Part shown: positions 51,815 through 63,597 of the stretch, in pieces | Numbering within the stretch: the first letter of the stretch is position 1 | Layout: each line of letters starts with the position of its first letter | Assembly: GCA_027186245.1 (NCBI GenBank) | Contig: CP114481.1 | Location: 18,197,501-18,261,500, forward strand | Length of the DNA: 64,000 nucleotides | From: Coriaria nepalensis | Taxonomy: Eukaryota > Streptophyta > Magnoliopsida > Cucurbitales > Coriariaceae | Reading direction: 5' to 3' | Position numbers and translations under genes: made by a program | The notes under the pieces: model-generated | Database searches by the model: none | What the model was told of the DNA's origin: nothing | What the model saw: the letters and a program-made list of their open reading frames with translations, nothing else

Positions 51815-53990
51815 CCTTAAAGTCATGTCATTGAGTGTCATCCGGTCATTAAATCATTCTAAATTAAGTTGAACGAATTCTATTTTCACCCTTCAATCAT
51901 GATTTTCTTACATAACTTGCAATTAATTTATTGACGACAACAATGCATTATTTTAGCCTTAAAAAGTATATCATTGAGTCTTTTCATTTCATTAAATTGT
52001 TTGAAAGCACTTCAAACTAATTATATTTTTCCATTTACGACACGACTTTCATGCATAACTTGTAATTGATCTGTTGAAGGCAACTATGCATTTTTTATGT
52101 TAAAAGTCATATTATTGCATCTCTTTTAGTCATTAAATCATTCTAAATCGCTTCGAACGAAATTCGGCCTTTAAACATGACATTCGTGCATAACTTGCAG
52201 TTATTCTATTGAAGGCAACAATGCATTTGTTTAGCGTTAAAGTCGTGTCATTGAGTCTCATCCAGTCATTAAATCATTCTAAATTAAGTTGAACGAATTC
52301 TATTTTCGCCGTTCAAACAAGATTTTCTTACATAACATGCAATTAATTTATTGACGACAACCATGCATTCTTTTAGCCTTAAAAAGTATATCATTCAGTC
52401 TATTCATTTCATTAAATTGTTTGAAGCACTTCGAGCCAATTCTATTTTTGTACTTAAGACACGACATGCATGCATAAGTTGCAATTGATCTATTGAAGGA
52501 AACTATGCATTTTAGCTTAAAAGTCATATTATTGCGTCTCTTTTAGTCATTAAATCATTCTAAATCGCTTCGAACGAAATTCGGCCTTTAAACATGACAT
52601 TCGTGCATAACTTGCAGTTATTCTATTGAAGGCAACAATGCATTTGTTTAGCGTTAAAGTCATGTCATTGAGTCTCATCCAGTCATTAAATCATTCTAAA
52701 TTAAGTTGAATGAATTTTATTTTCGCCCTTCAAATATGATTTTCTTACATAATTTGCAATTAATCTATTGAAGACAACAATGCATTATTTTAGCGTTAAA
52801 AAGTATATCATTCATTTTTTTCATATCATTAAATTGTTTGAAAGCACTTCGAGCCAATTCTACTTTTGTATTTAAGACATGACTTTCATGCATAAGTTGC
52901 AATTGATCTATTGAAGGCAACTATGCATTTTTTTAGCTTAAAAGTCATATTATTGCGTCTCTTTTAGTCATTAAATTATTCTAAATCGCTTCGAACGAAA
53001 TTCGGCCTTTAAACATGACTTTCGTGCATAACTTGCAGTTAATCTATTGAAGGCAACAATGCATTTGTTTAGCGTTAAAGTCATGTCATTGAGTCTCATC
53101 CAGTCATTAAATCATTCTAAATTAAGTTGAACGAGTTCTATTTTCGTCCTTCAAACATGATTTTCTTACATAACATGCAATTAATTTATTGACGACAACA
53201 ATGCGTTATTTTAGCCTTAAAAAGTATATCATTGAGTCTTTTCATATCATTAAATTGCTTGAAAGCACTTCGAACAAATTCTATTTTTGTATTTAAGACA
53301 CGACTTTCATGCATAACTTGTAATTGATCTATTGAAGGTAACTATCCATTTTTTTAGCCTAAAATTCATATTATTGCGTCTCTTTTAGTCATTAAATCAT
53401 TCTAAATTGCTTCGAACGAAATTCGGCCTTTAAACATCACTTTCGTGCATAACTTGCAGTTATTCTATTGAAGGCAACAATGCATTTGTTTAGCGTTAAA
53501 GTCGTGTCATTGAGTCTCATCCAGTCATTAAATCATTCTAAATTAAGTTGAACGAATTCTATTTTCGCCGTTCAAACAAGATTTTCTTACATAACATGCA
53601 ATTAATTTATTGACGACAACAATGCATTATCTTAGCATCAAAAAGTATATCATTATGTTTTTTCATATCATTAAATTGTTTGAAAGCACTTCGAGCCAAT
53701 TCTATTTTTGTATTTAAAACACGACTTTCGTGCATAACTTGTAATTGATATATTGAAGGCAACTATGCATTTTTTTAGCCTTAAAGTCATATTATTGCGG
53801 CTCTATTAGTCAGTAAATCATTCTAAATCGCTTCGTACGAAATTCGGCCTTTAAACATGACTTTCGTGCATAACTTGCAGTTAATCTATTGAAGGCAACA
53901 ATGTATTTGTTTAGCGTTAAAGTCATGTCATTGAGTCTCATCCAGTCATTAAATCATTCTAAATTAAGTTGAACGAATTCTATTTTCGTC
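51815..53990. repeat. Array segment 6: diverged forerunner of the seven-unit repeat
   Basis: About five units with several small deletions, such as TTGAAGCACTTCG near 52,422 and ACTATGCATTTTAGC near 52,503. Some resemble members of the seven-unit repeat that follows. The unit near 52,710 has CAAATATGATTTTC like the one at 54,850. The unit near 53,560 has CGCCGTTCAAACAAG, CATTATCTTAGCATC and CATTATGTTTTTTC like those at 56,110 and 56,530. It looks like an older version of the downstream repeat. Confidence 0.75.
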
Positions 53991-56957
53991 ATTCAAACAT
54001 GATTTTCTTACATAACATGCAATTAATTTATTCACGACAACAATGAATTATTTTAGCCTTAAAAAGTATATCACTCAGTCAATTAATTTCACTAAATTGT
54101 TTGAAAGCACTTCGAGCCAATTCTATTTTTGTACTTAAGACACGACTTTCATGCATAAGTTGCAATTGATCTATTGAAGGTAACTACGCATTTTTTTAGC
54201 TTAAAAGTCATATTATTGCGTCTCTTTTAGTCATTAAATCATTCTAAATCGCTTCGAACGAAATTCGGCCTTTAAACATGACATTCGTGCATAACTTGCA
54301 GTTAATCTATTGAAGGCAACAATGCATTTGTTTAGCGTTAAAGTCATGTCGTTGAGTCTCATCTAGTCATTGAGTCTCATCCAGTCATTAAATCATTCTA
54401 AATTAAGTTGAAGAAATTTTATTTTCGCCCTTCAAACATGATTTTCTTACGTAACTTGCAATTAATCTATTGAAGACAACAATGCATTATTTGTTGGCGT
54501 TAAAAAGTATATCATTCAGTTTTTTCATATCATTAAATTGTTTGAAAGCACTTTGAGCAAATTCTATTTTTGTATTTAAGACATGACTTTCATGCATAAG
54601 TTGCAATTGATCGATTGAAGGCAACTATGCATTTTTTTAGCTTAAAAGTCATATTATTGCGTCTCTTTTAGTCATTAAATCATTCTAAATCGCTTCGAAC
54701 GAAATGCGGCCTTTAAACATGACTCTCGTGCATAACTTGCAGTTAATCTATTGAAGGCAACAATGCATTTGTTTACCATTAAAGTCATGTCATTGAGTCT
54801 CATCCAGTCATTAAATCATTCTAAATTAAGTTGAACGAATTTTATTGTTGCCCTTCAAATATGATTTTCTTACATAACTTGCAATTAATCTATTGAAGAC
54901 AACAATGCATTCTTTTAGCGTTAAAAAGTATATCATTCAGTTTTTTCATATCATTAAATTGTTTGAAAGCACTTCGAGCCAATTCTATTTTTGTATTTAA
55001 GACATGACTTTCATGCATAAGTTGCAATTGATCTATTGAAGGCAACTATGCATTTTTTTAGCTTAAAAGTCATATTATTGCGTCTCTTTTAGTCATTAAA
55101 TCATTTTAAATCGCTTCGAACGAAATTCAGCCTTTAAACATGACTTTCGTGCATAACTTGCAGTTAATCTATTGAAGGCAACAATGCATTTGTTTAGCGT
55201 TAAAGTCATGTCATTGAGTCTCATCCAGTCATTAAATCATTCTAAATTAAGTCGAACGAGTTCTATTTTCGTCCTTCAAACATGATTTTCTTACATAACA
55301 TGCAATTAATTTATTGACGACAACAATGCATTATTTTAGCCTTAAAAAGTATATCATTGAGTCTTTTCATATCATTAAATTGTTTGAAAGCACTTCGAAC
55401 AAATTCTATTTTTGTATTTAAGACACGACTTTCATGCATAGCTTGTAATTGATATATTGAAGGCAACTATGCATTTTTTTAGCCTTAAAGTCATATTATT
55501 GCGGCTCTTTTAGTCATTAAATCATTCTAAATCGCTTCGAACGAAATTCGGCATTTAAACATGACTTTCGTGCATAACTTGCAGTTAATGTACTGAAGGC
55601 AACAATGCATTTGTTTAGCGTTAAAGTCATGTCATTGAGGCTCATCCAGTCATTAAATCATTTTGAATTAAGTTGAACGAATTCTATTTTCGTCCTTCAA
55701 ACATGATTTTCTTACATGACATGCAGTTAATTTATTGACGACAACAATGCATTATTTTAGCCTTAAAAAGTATATCATTGAGTCTTTTCATATCATTAAA
55801 TTGTTTGAAAGCACTTCGAACAAATTCTATTTTTGTACTTAAGACACGACTTTCTTACATAACTTGTTATTGATCTATTGAAGGTAACTATCCATTTTTT
55901 TAGCCTAAAATTCATATTATTGCGTCTCTTTTAGTCGTTAAATCATTCTAAATTGCTTCGAACGAAATTCGGCCTTTAAACATCACTTTCGTGCATAACT
56001 TGCAGTTATTCTATTGAAGGCAACAATGCATTTGTTTAGCGATAAAGTCGTGTCATTGAGTCTCATCCAGTCATTAAATCATTCTAAATTAAGTTGAACG
56101 AATTCTATTTTCGCCGTTCAAACAAGATTTTCTTACATAACATGCAATTAATTTATTGACGACAACAATGCATTATCTTAGCGTCAAAAAGTATATCATT
56201 ATGTTTTTTCATATCATTAAATTGTTTGAAAGCACTTCGAGCCAATTCTATTTTTGTATTTAAAACACGACTTTCGTGCATAACTTGTAAAAGATATATT
56301 GAAGGCAACTATGCATTTTTTTAGCCTTAAAGTCATATTATTGCGGCTCTATTAGTCAGTAAATCATTCTAAATCGCTTCGTACGAAATTCGGCCTTTAA
56401 ACATGACTTTCGTGCACAACTTGCAGTTAATCTATTGAAGGCAACAATGCATTTGTTTAGCGTTAAAGTCATGTCATTGAGTCTCATCCATTCATTAAAT
56501 CATTCTAAATTAAGTAGAACGAGTTCTATTTTCGCCGTTCAAACAAGATTTTCTTACATAACATGCAATTAATTTATTGACGACAACAATGCATTATCTT
56601 AGCGTCAAAAAGTATATCATTATGTTTTTTCATATCATTAAATTGTTTGAAAGCACTTCGAGCCAATTCTATTTTTGTATTTAAAACACGACTTTCATGC
56701 ATAACTTGTAATTGATATATTGAAGGCAACTATGCATTTTTTTAGCCTTAAAGTCATATTATTGCGGCTCTATTAGTCAGTAAATCATTCTAAATCGCTT
56801 CGTACGAAATTCGGCCTTTAAACATGACTTTCGTGCATAACTTGCAGTTAATCTATTGAAGGCAACAATGCATTTGTTTAGCTTTAAAGTCATGTCATTG
56901 AGTCTCATCCAGTCATTAAATCATTCTAAATTAAGTTGAACGAATTCTATTTTCGTC
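53991..56957. repeat. Seven-unit higher-order repeat, copy 1 (2,967 bp)
   Basis: Counted from the ATTCAAACAT that follows TTTTCGTC in the first A subunit (53,991; next copies at 56,958, 59,922 and 62,887). The seven A subunits can be told apart by AATTTATTCACGAC, GAAGAAATTTTATT, ATTTTATTGTTGCCC, AAGTCGAACGAGTTC, TTTTGAATTAAG, CGCCGTTCAAACAAG, and a further CGCCGTTCAAACAAG with AAGTAGAACGAG. This copy is the most distinct: CAATGAATTATT, CAGTCAATTAATTTCAC, TTACGTAACTTGC and TTTGTTGGCG. Confidence 0.88.
54348..54383. repeat. 18-bp micro-duplication in A, occurrence 3
   Basis: Same 18-bp duplication in the second A subunit of the seven-unit repeat, with one change (GTCGTTGAG in the first half). 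Its presence in every copy of that repeat explains why 2,965 bp equals seven 421-bp units plus 18. Confidence 0.93.
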
Positions 56958-59921
56958 ATTCAAACATGATTTTCTTACATAACATGCAATTAATTTATTC
57001 ACGACAACAATGCATTATTTTAGCCTTAAAAAGTATATCACTCAGTCTATTAATTTCATTAAATTGTTTGAAAGCACTTCGAGCCAATTCTATTTTTGTA
57101 CTTAAGACACGACTTTCATGCATAAGTTGCAATTGATCTATTGAAGGTAACTACGCATTTTTTTAGCTTAAAAGTCATATTATTGCGTCTCTTTTAGTCA
57201 TTAAATCATTCTAAATCGCTTCGAACGAAATTCGGCCTTTAAACATGACATTCGTGCATAACTTGCAGTTAATCTATTGAAGGCAACAATGCATTTGTTT
57301 AGCGTTAAAGTCATGTCGTTGAGTCTCATCTAGTCATTGAGTCTCATCCAGTCATTAAATCATTCTAAATTAAGTTGAAGAAATTTTATTTTCGCCCTTC
57401 AAACATGATTTTCTTACATAACTTGCAATTAATCTATTGAAGACAACAATGCATTATTTTAGCGTTAAAAAGTATATCATTCAGTTTTTTCATATCATTA
57501 AATTGTTTGAAAGCACTTCGAGCAAATTCTATTTTTGTATTTAAGACATGACTTTCATGCATAAGTTGCAATTGATCTATTGAAGGCAACTATGCATTTT
57601 TTTAGCTTAAAAGTCATATTATTGCGTCTCTTTTAGTCATTAAATCATTCTAAATCGCTTCGAACGAAATGCGGCCTTTAAACATGACTCTCGTGCATAA
57701 CTTGCAGTTAATCTATTGAAGGCAACAATGCATTTGTTTAGCATTAAAGTCATGTCATTGAGTCTCATCCAGTCATTAAATCATTCTAAATTAAGTTGAA
57801 CGAATTTTATTGTCCCCCTTCAAATATGATTTTCTTACATAACTTGCAATTAATCTATTGAAGACAACAATGCATTCTTTTAGCGTTAAAAAGTATATCA
57901 TTCAGTTTTTTCATATCATTAAATTGTTTGAAAGCACTTCGAGCCAATTCTATTTTTGTATTTAAGACATGACTTTCATGCATAAGTTGCAATTGATCTA
58001 TTGAAGGCAACTATGCATTTTTTTAGCTTAAAAGTCATATTATTGCGTCTCTTTTAGTCATTCAATCATTTTAAATCGCTTCGAACGAAATTCAGCCTTT
58101 AAACATGACTTTCGTGCATAACTTGCAGTTAATCTATTGAAGGCAACAATGCATTTGTTTAGCGTTAAAGTCATGTCATTGAGTCTCATCCAGTCATTAA
58201 ATCATTCTAAATTAAGTCGAACGAGTTCTATTTTCGTCCTTCAAACATGATTTTCTTACATAACATGCAATTAATTTATTGACGACAACAATGCATTATT
58301 TTAGCCTTAAAAAGTATATCATTGAGTCTTTTCATATCATTAAATTGTTTGAAAGCACTTCGAACAAATTCTATTTTTGTATTTAAGACACGACTTTCAT
58401 GCATAACTTGTAATTGATATATTGAAGGCAACTATGCATTTTTTTAGCCTTAAAGTCATATTATTGCGGCTCTTTTAGTTATTAAATCATTCTAAATCGC
58501 TTCGAACGAAATTCGGCATTTAAACATGACTTTCGTGCATAACTTGCAGTTAATGTACTGAAGGCAACAATGCATTTGTTTAGCGTTAAAGTCATGTCAT
58601 TGAGGCTCATCCAGTCATTAAATCATTTTGAATTAAGTTGAACGAATTCTATTTTCGTCCTTCAAACATGATTTTCTTACATGACATGCAGTTAATTTAT
58701 TGACGACAACAATGCATTATTTTAGCCTTAAAAAGTATATCATTGAGTCTTTTCATATCATTAAATTGTTTGAAAGCACTTCGAACAAATTCTATTTTTG
58801 TACTTAAGACACGACTTTCTTGCATAACTTGTTATTGATCTATTGAAGGTAACTATCCATTTTTTTAGCCTAAAATTCATATTATTGCGTCTCTTTTAGT
58901 CATTAAATCATTCTAAATTGCTTCGAACGAAATTCGGCCTTTAAACATCACTTTCGTGCATAACTTGCAGTTATTCTATTGAAGGCAACAATGCATTTGT
59001 TTAGCGATAAAGTCGTGTCATTGAGTCTCATCCAGTCATTAAATCATTCTAAATTAAGTTGAACGAATTCTATTTTCGCCGTTCAAACAAGATTTTCTTA
59101 CATAACATGCAATTAATTTATTGACGACAACAATGCATTATCTTAGCGTCAAAAAGTATATCATTATGTTTTTTCATATCATTAAATTGTTTGAAAGCAC
59201 TTCGAGCCAATTCTATTTTTGTATTTAAAACACGACTTTCGTGCATAACTTGTAAAAGATATATTGAAGGCAACTATGCATTTTTTTAGCCTTAAAGTCA
59301 TATTATTGCGGCTCTATTAGTCAGTAAATCATTCTAAATCGCTTCGTACGAAATTCGGCCTTTAAACATGACTTTCGTGCACAACTTGCAGTTAATCTAT
59401 TGAAGGCAACAATGCATTTGTTTAGCGTTAAAGTCATGTCATTGAGTCTCATCCATTCATTAAATCATTCTAAATTAAGTAGAACGAGTTCTATTTTCGC
59501 CGTTCAACAAGATTTTCTTACATAACATGCAATTAATTTATTGACGACAACAATGCATTATCTTAGCGTCAAAAAGTATATCATTATGTTTTTTCATATC
59601 ATTAAATTGTTTGAAAGCACTTCGAGCCAATTCTATTTTTGTATTTAAAACACGACTTTCATGCATAACTTGTAATTGATATATTGAAGGCAACTATGCA
59701 TTTTTTTAGCCTTAAAGTCATATTATTGCGGCTCTATTAGTCAGTAAATCATTCTAAATCGCTTCGTACGAAATTCGGCCTTTAAACATGACTTTCGTGC
59801 ATAACTTGCAGTTAATCTATTGAAGGCAACAATGCATTTGTTTAGCTTTAAAGTCATGTCATTGAGTCTCATCCAGTCATTAAATCATTCTAAATTAAGT
59901 TGAACGAATTCTATTTTCGTC
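56958..59921. repeat. Seven-unit higher-order repeat, copy 2 (2,964 bp)
   Basis: Very close to copy 3. One visible difference is a 1-bp deletion in this copy, GCCGTTCAACAAG near 59,500 where the other copies have GCCGTTCAAACAAG. The length is seven 421-bp units plus the 18-bp micro-duplication, less one base. Confidence 0.9.
57315..57350. repeat. 18-bp micro-duplication in A, occurrence 4
   Basis: Same as at 54,348, including the GTCGTTGAG change; second copy of the seven-unit repeat. Confidence 0.93.
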
Positions 59922-62886
59922 ATTCAAACATGATTTTCTTACATAACATGCAATTAATTTATTCACGACAACAATGCATTATTTTAGCCTTAAAAAGTAT
60001 ATCACTCAGTCTATTAATTTCATTAAATTGTTTGAAAGCACTTCGAGCCAATTCTATTTTTGTACTTAAGACACGACTTTCATGCATAAGTTGCAATTGA
60101 TCTATTGAAGGTAACTACGCATTTTTTTAGCTTAAAAGTCATATTATTGCGTCTCTTTTAGTCATTAAATCATTCTAAATCGCTTCGAACGAAATTCGGC
60201 CTTTAAACATGACATTCGTGCATAACTTGCAGTTAATCTATTGAAGGCAACAATGCATTTGTTTAGCGTTAAAGTCATGTCGTTGAGTCTCATCTAGTCA
60301 TTGAGTCTCATCCAGTCATTAAATCATTCTAAATTAAGTTGAAGAAATTTTATTTTCGCCCTTCAAACATGATTTTCTTACATAACTTGCAATTAATCTA
60401 TTGAAGACAACAATGCATTATTTTAGCGTTAAAAAGTATATCATTCAGTTTTTTCATATCATTAAATTGTTTGAAAGCACTTCGAGCAAATTCTATTTTT
60501 GTATTTAAGACATGACTTTCATGCATAAGTTGCAATTGATCTATTGAAGGCAACTATGCATTTTTTTAGCTTAAAAGTCATATTATTGCGTCTCTTTTAG
60601 TCATTAAATCATTCTAAATCGCTTCGAACGAAATGCGGCCTTTAAACATGACTCTCGTGCATAACTTGCAGTTAATCTATTGAAGGCAACAATGCATTTG
60701 TTTAGCATTAAAGTCATGTCATTGAGTCTCATCCAGTCATTAAATCATTCTAAATTAAGTTGAACGAATTTTATTGTCCCCCTTCAAATATGATTTTCTT
60801 ACATAACTTGCAATTAATCTATTGAAGACAACAATGCATTCTTTTAGCGTTAAAAAGTATATCATTCAGTTTTTTCATATCATTAAATTGTTTGAAAGCA
60901 CTTCGAGCCAATTCTATTTTTGTATTTAAGACATGACTTTTATGCATAAGTTGCAATTGATCTATTGAAGGCAACTATGCATTTTTTTAGCTTAAAAGTC
61001 ATATTATTGCGTCTCTTTTAGTCATTCAATCATTTTAAATCGCTTCGAACGAAATTCAGCCTTTAAACATGACTTTCGTGCATAACTTGCAGTTAATCTA
61101 TTGAAGGCAACAATGCATTTGTTTAGCGTTAAAGTCATGTCATTGAGTCTCATCCAGTCATTAAATCATTCTAAATTAAGTCGAACGAGTTCTATTTTCG
61201 TCCTTCAAACATGATTTTCTTACATAACATGCAATTAATTTATTGACGACAACAATGCATTATTTTAGCCTTAAAAAGTATATCATTGAGTCTTTTCATA
61301 TCATTAAATTGTTTGAAAGCACTTCGAACAAATTCTATTTTTGTATTTAAGACACGACTTTCATGCATAACTTGTAATTGATATATTGAAGGCAACTATG
61401 CATTTTTTTAGCCTTAAAGTCATATTATTGCGGCTCTTTTAGTTATTAAATCATTCTAAATCGCTTCGAACGAAATTCGGCATTTAAACATGACTTTCGT
61501 GCATAACTTGCAGTTAATGTACTGAAGGCAACAATGCATTTGTTTAGCGTTAAAGTCATGTCATTGAGGCTCATCCAGTCATTAAATCATTTTGAATTAA
61601 GTTGAACGAATTCTATTTTCGTCCTTCAAACATGATTTTCTTACATGACATGCAGTTAATTTATTGACGACAACAATGCATTATTTTAGCCTTAAAAAGT
61701 ATATCATTGAGTCTTTTCATATCATTAAATTGTTTGAAAGCACTTCGAACAAATTCTATTTTTGTACTTAAGACACGACTTTCTTGCATAACTTGTTATT
61801 GATCTATTGAAGGTAACTATCCATTTTTTTAGCCTAAAATTCATATTATTGCGTCTCTTTTAGTCATTAAATCATTCTAAATTGCTTCGAACGAAATTCG
61901 GCCTTTAAACATCACTTTCGTGCATAACTTGCAGTTATTCTATTGAAGGCAACAATGCATTTGTTTAGCGTTAAAGTCGTGTCATTGAGTCTCATCCAGT
62001 CATTAAATCATTCTAAATTAAGTTGAACGAATTCTATTTTCGCCTTTCAAACAAGATTTTCTTACATAACATGCAATTAATTTATTGACGACAACAATGC
62101 ATTATCTTAGCATCAAAAAGTATATCATTATGTTTTTTCATATCATTAAATTGTTTGAAAGCACTTCGAGCCAATTCTATTTTTGTATTTAAAACACGAC
62201 TTTCGTGCATAACTTGTAAAAGATATATTGAAGGCAACTATGCATTTTTTTAGCCTTAAAGTCATATTATTGCGGCTCTATTAGTCAGTAAATCATTCTA
62301 AATCGCTTCGTACGAAATTCGGCCTTTAAACATGACTTTCGTGCACAACTTGCAGTTAATCTATTGAAGGCAACAATGCATTTGTTTAGCATTAAAGTCA
62401 TGTCATTGAGTCTCATCCATTCATTAAATCATTCTAAATTAAGTCGAACGAGTTCTATTTTCGCCGTTCAAACAAGATTTTCTTACATAACATGCAATTA
62501 ATTTATTGACGACAACAATGCATTATCTTAGCGTCAAAAAGTATATCATTATGTTTTTTCATATCATTAAATTGTTTGAAAGCACTTCGAGCCAATTCTA
62601 TTTTTGTATTTAAAACACGACTTTCGTGCATAACTTGTAATTGATATATTGAAGGCAACTATGCATTTTTTTAGCCTTAAAGTCATATTATTGCGGCTCT
62701 ATTAGTCAGTAAATCATTCTAAATCGCTTCGTACGAAATTCGGCCTTTAAACATGACTTTCGTGCATAACTTGCAGTTAATCTATTGAAGGCAACAATGC
62801 ATTTGTTTAGCGTTAAAGTCATGTCATTGAGTCTCATCCAGTCATTAAATCATTCTAAATTAAGTTGAACGAATTCTATTTTCGTC
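59922..62886. repeat. Seven-unit higher-order repeat, copy 3 (2,965 bp)
   Basis: It matches copy 2 closely but differs in its sixth unit: GCGTTAAAGTCGTG (61,968), CGCCTTTCAAACAAG and CTTAGCATCAAAAAG, against GCGATAAAGTCGTG, CGCCGTTC and CTTAGCGTC in copies 1 and 2. Two of these variants, GCGTTAAAGTCGTG and AGCATC, match the older unit near 53,490-53,640. That suggests a local patch of gene conversion or inheritance from an older form. Confidence 0.88.
60279..60314. repeat. 18-bp micro-duplication in A, occurrence 5
   Basis: Same as at 57,315; third copy of the seven-unit repeat. Confidence 0.93.
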
Positions 62887-63597
62887 ATTCAAACATGATT
62901 TTCTTACATAACATGCAATTAATTTATTCACGGCAACAATGCATTATTTTAGCCTTAAAAAGTATATCACTCAGTCTATTAATTTCATTAAATTGTTTGA
63001 AAGCACTTCGAGCCAATTCTATTTTTGTACTTAAGACACGACTTTCATGCATAAGTTGCAATTGATCTATTGAAGGTAACTACGCATTTTTTTAGCTTAA
63101 AAGTCATATTATTGCGTCTCTTTTAGTCATTAAATCATTCTAAATCGCTTCGAACGAAATTCGGCCTTTAAACATGACATTCGTGCATAACTTGCAGTTA
63201 ATCTATTGAAGGCAACAATGCATTTGTTTAGCGTTAACGTCATGTCGTTGAGTCTCATCTAGTCATTGAGTCTCATCCAGTCATTAAATCATTCTAAATT
63301 AAGTTGAAGAAATTTTATTTTCGCCCTTCAAACATGATTTTCTTACATAACTTGCAATTAATCTATTGAAGACAACAATGCATTATTTTAGCGTTAAAAA
63401 GTATATCATTCAGTTTTTTTATATCATTAAATTGTTTGAAAGCACTTCGAGCAAATTCTATTTTTGTATTTAAGACATGACTTTCATGCATAAGTTGCAA
63501 TTGATCTATTGGAGGCAACTATGCATTTTTTTAGCTTAAAAGTCATATTATTGCGTCTCTTTTAGTCATTAAATCATTCTAAATCGCTTCGAACGAA
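62887..63597. repeat. Seven-unit higher-order repeat, copy 4 (partial)
   Basis: Follows the first 1.7 units of copy 3, with private changes CACGGCAACAATG, GCGTTAACGTCATG and TATTGGAGGCAAC. It departs near 63,598: this copy has AAATTCGGCC then AAACATCACTTTCG, where copies 2 and 3 have AAATGCGGCC then AAACATGACTCTCG. That makes it a truncated copy joined in register to another unit type. Confidence 0.85.
63244..63279. repeat. 18-bp micro-duplication in A, occurrence 6
   Basis: Same as at 60,279; partial fourth copy of the seven-unit repeat. The preceding GCGTTAACGTCATG is private to this copy. Confidence 0.93.

Noticed and set aside
56936..57136. 66-codon plus-strand open frames at 56,936, 59,900 and 62,865
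   Set aside because: They are the same A-to-B stretch as the 15,209 frame, in the first unit of the seven-unit repeat. Their regular spacing is the repeat period and not evidence of a gene family.
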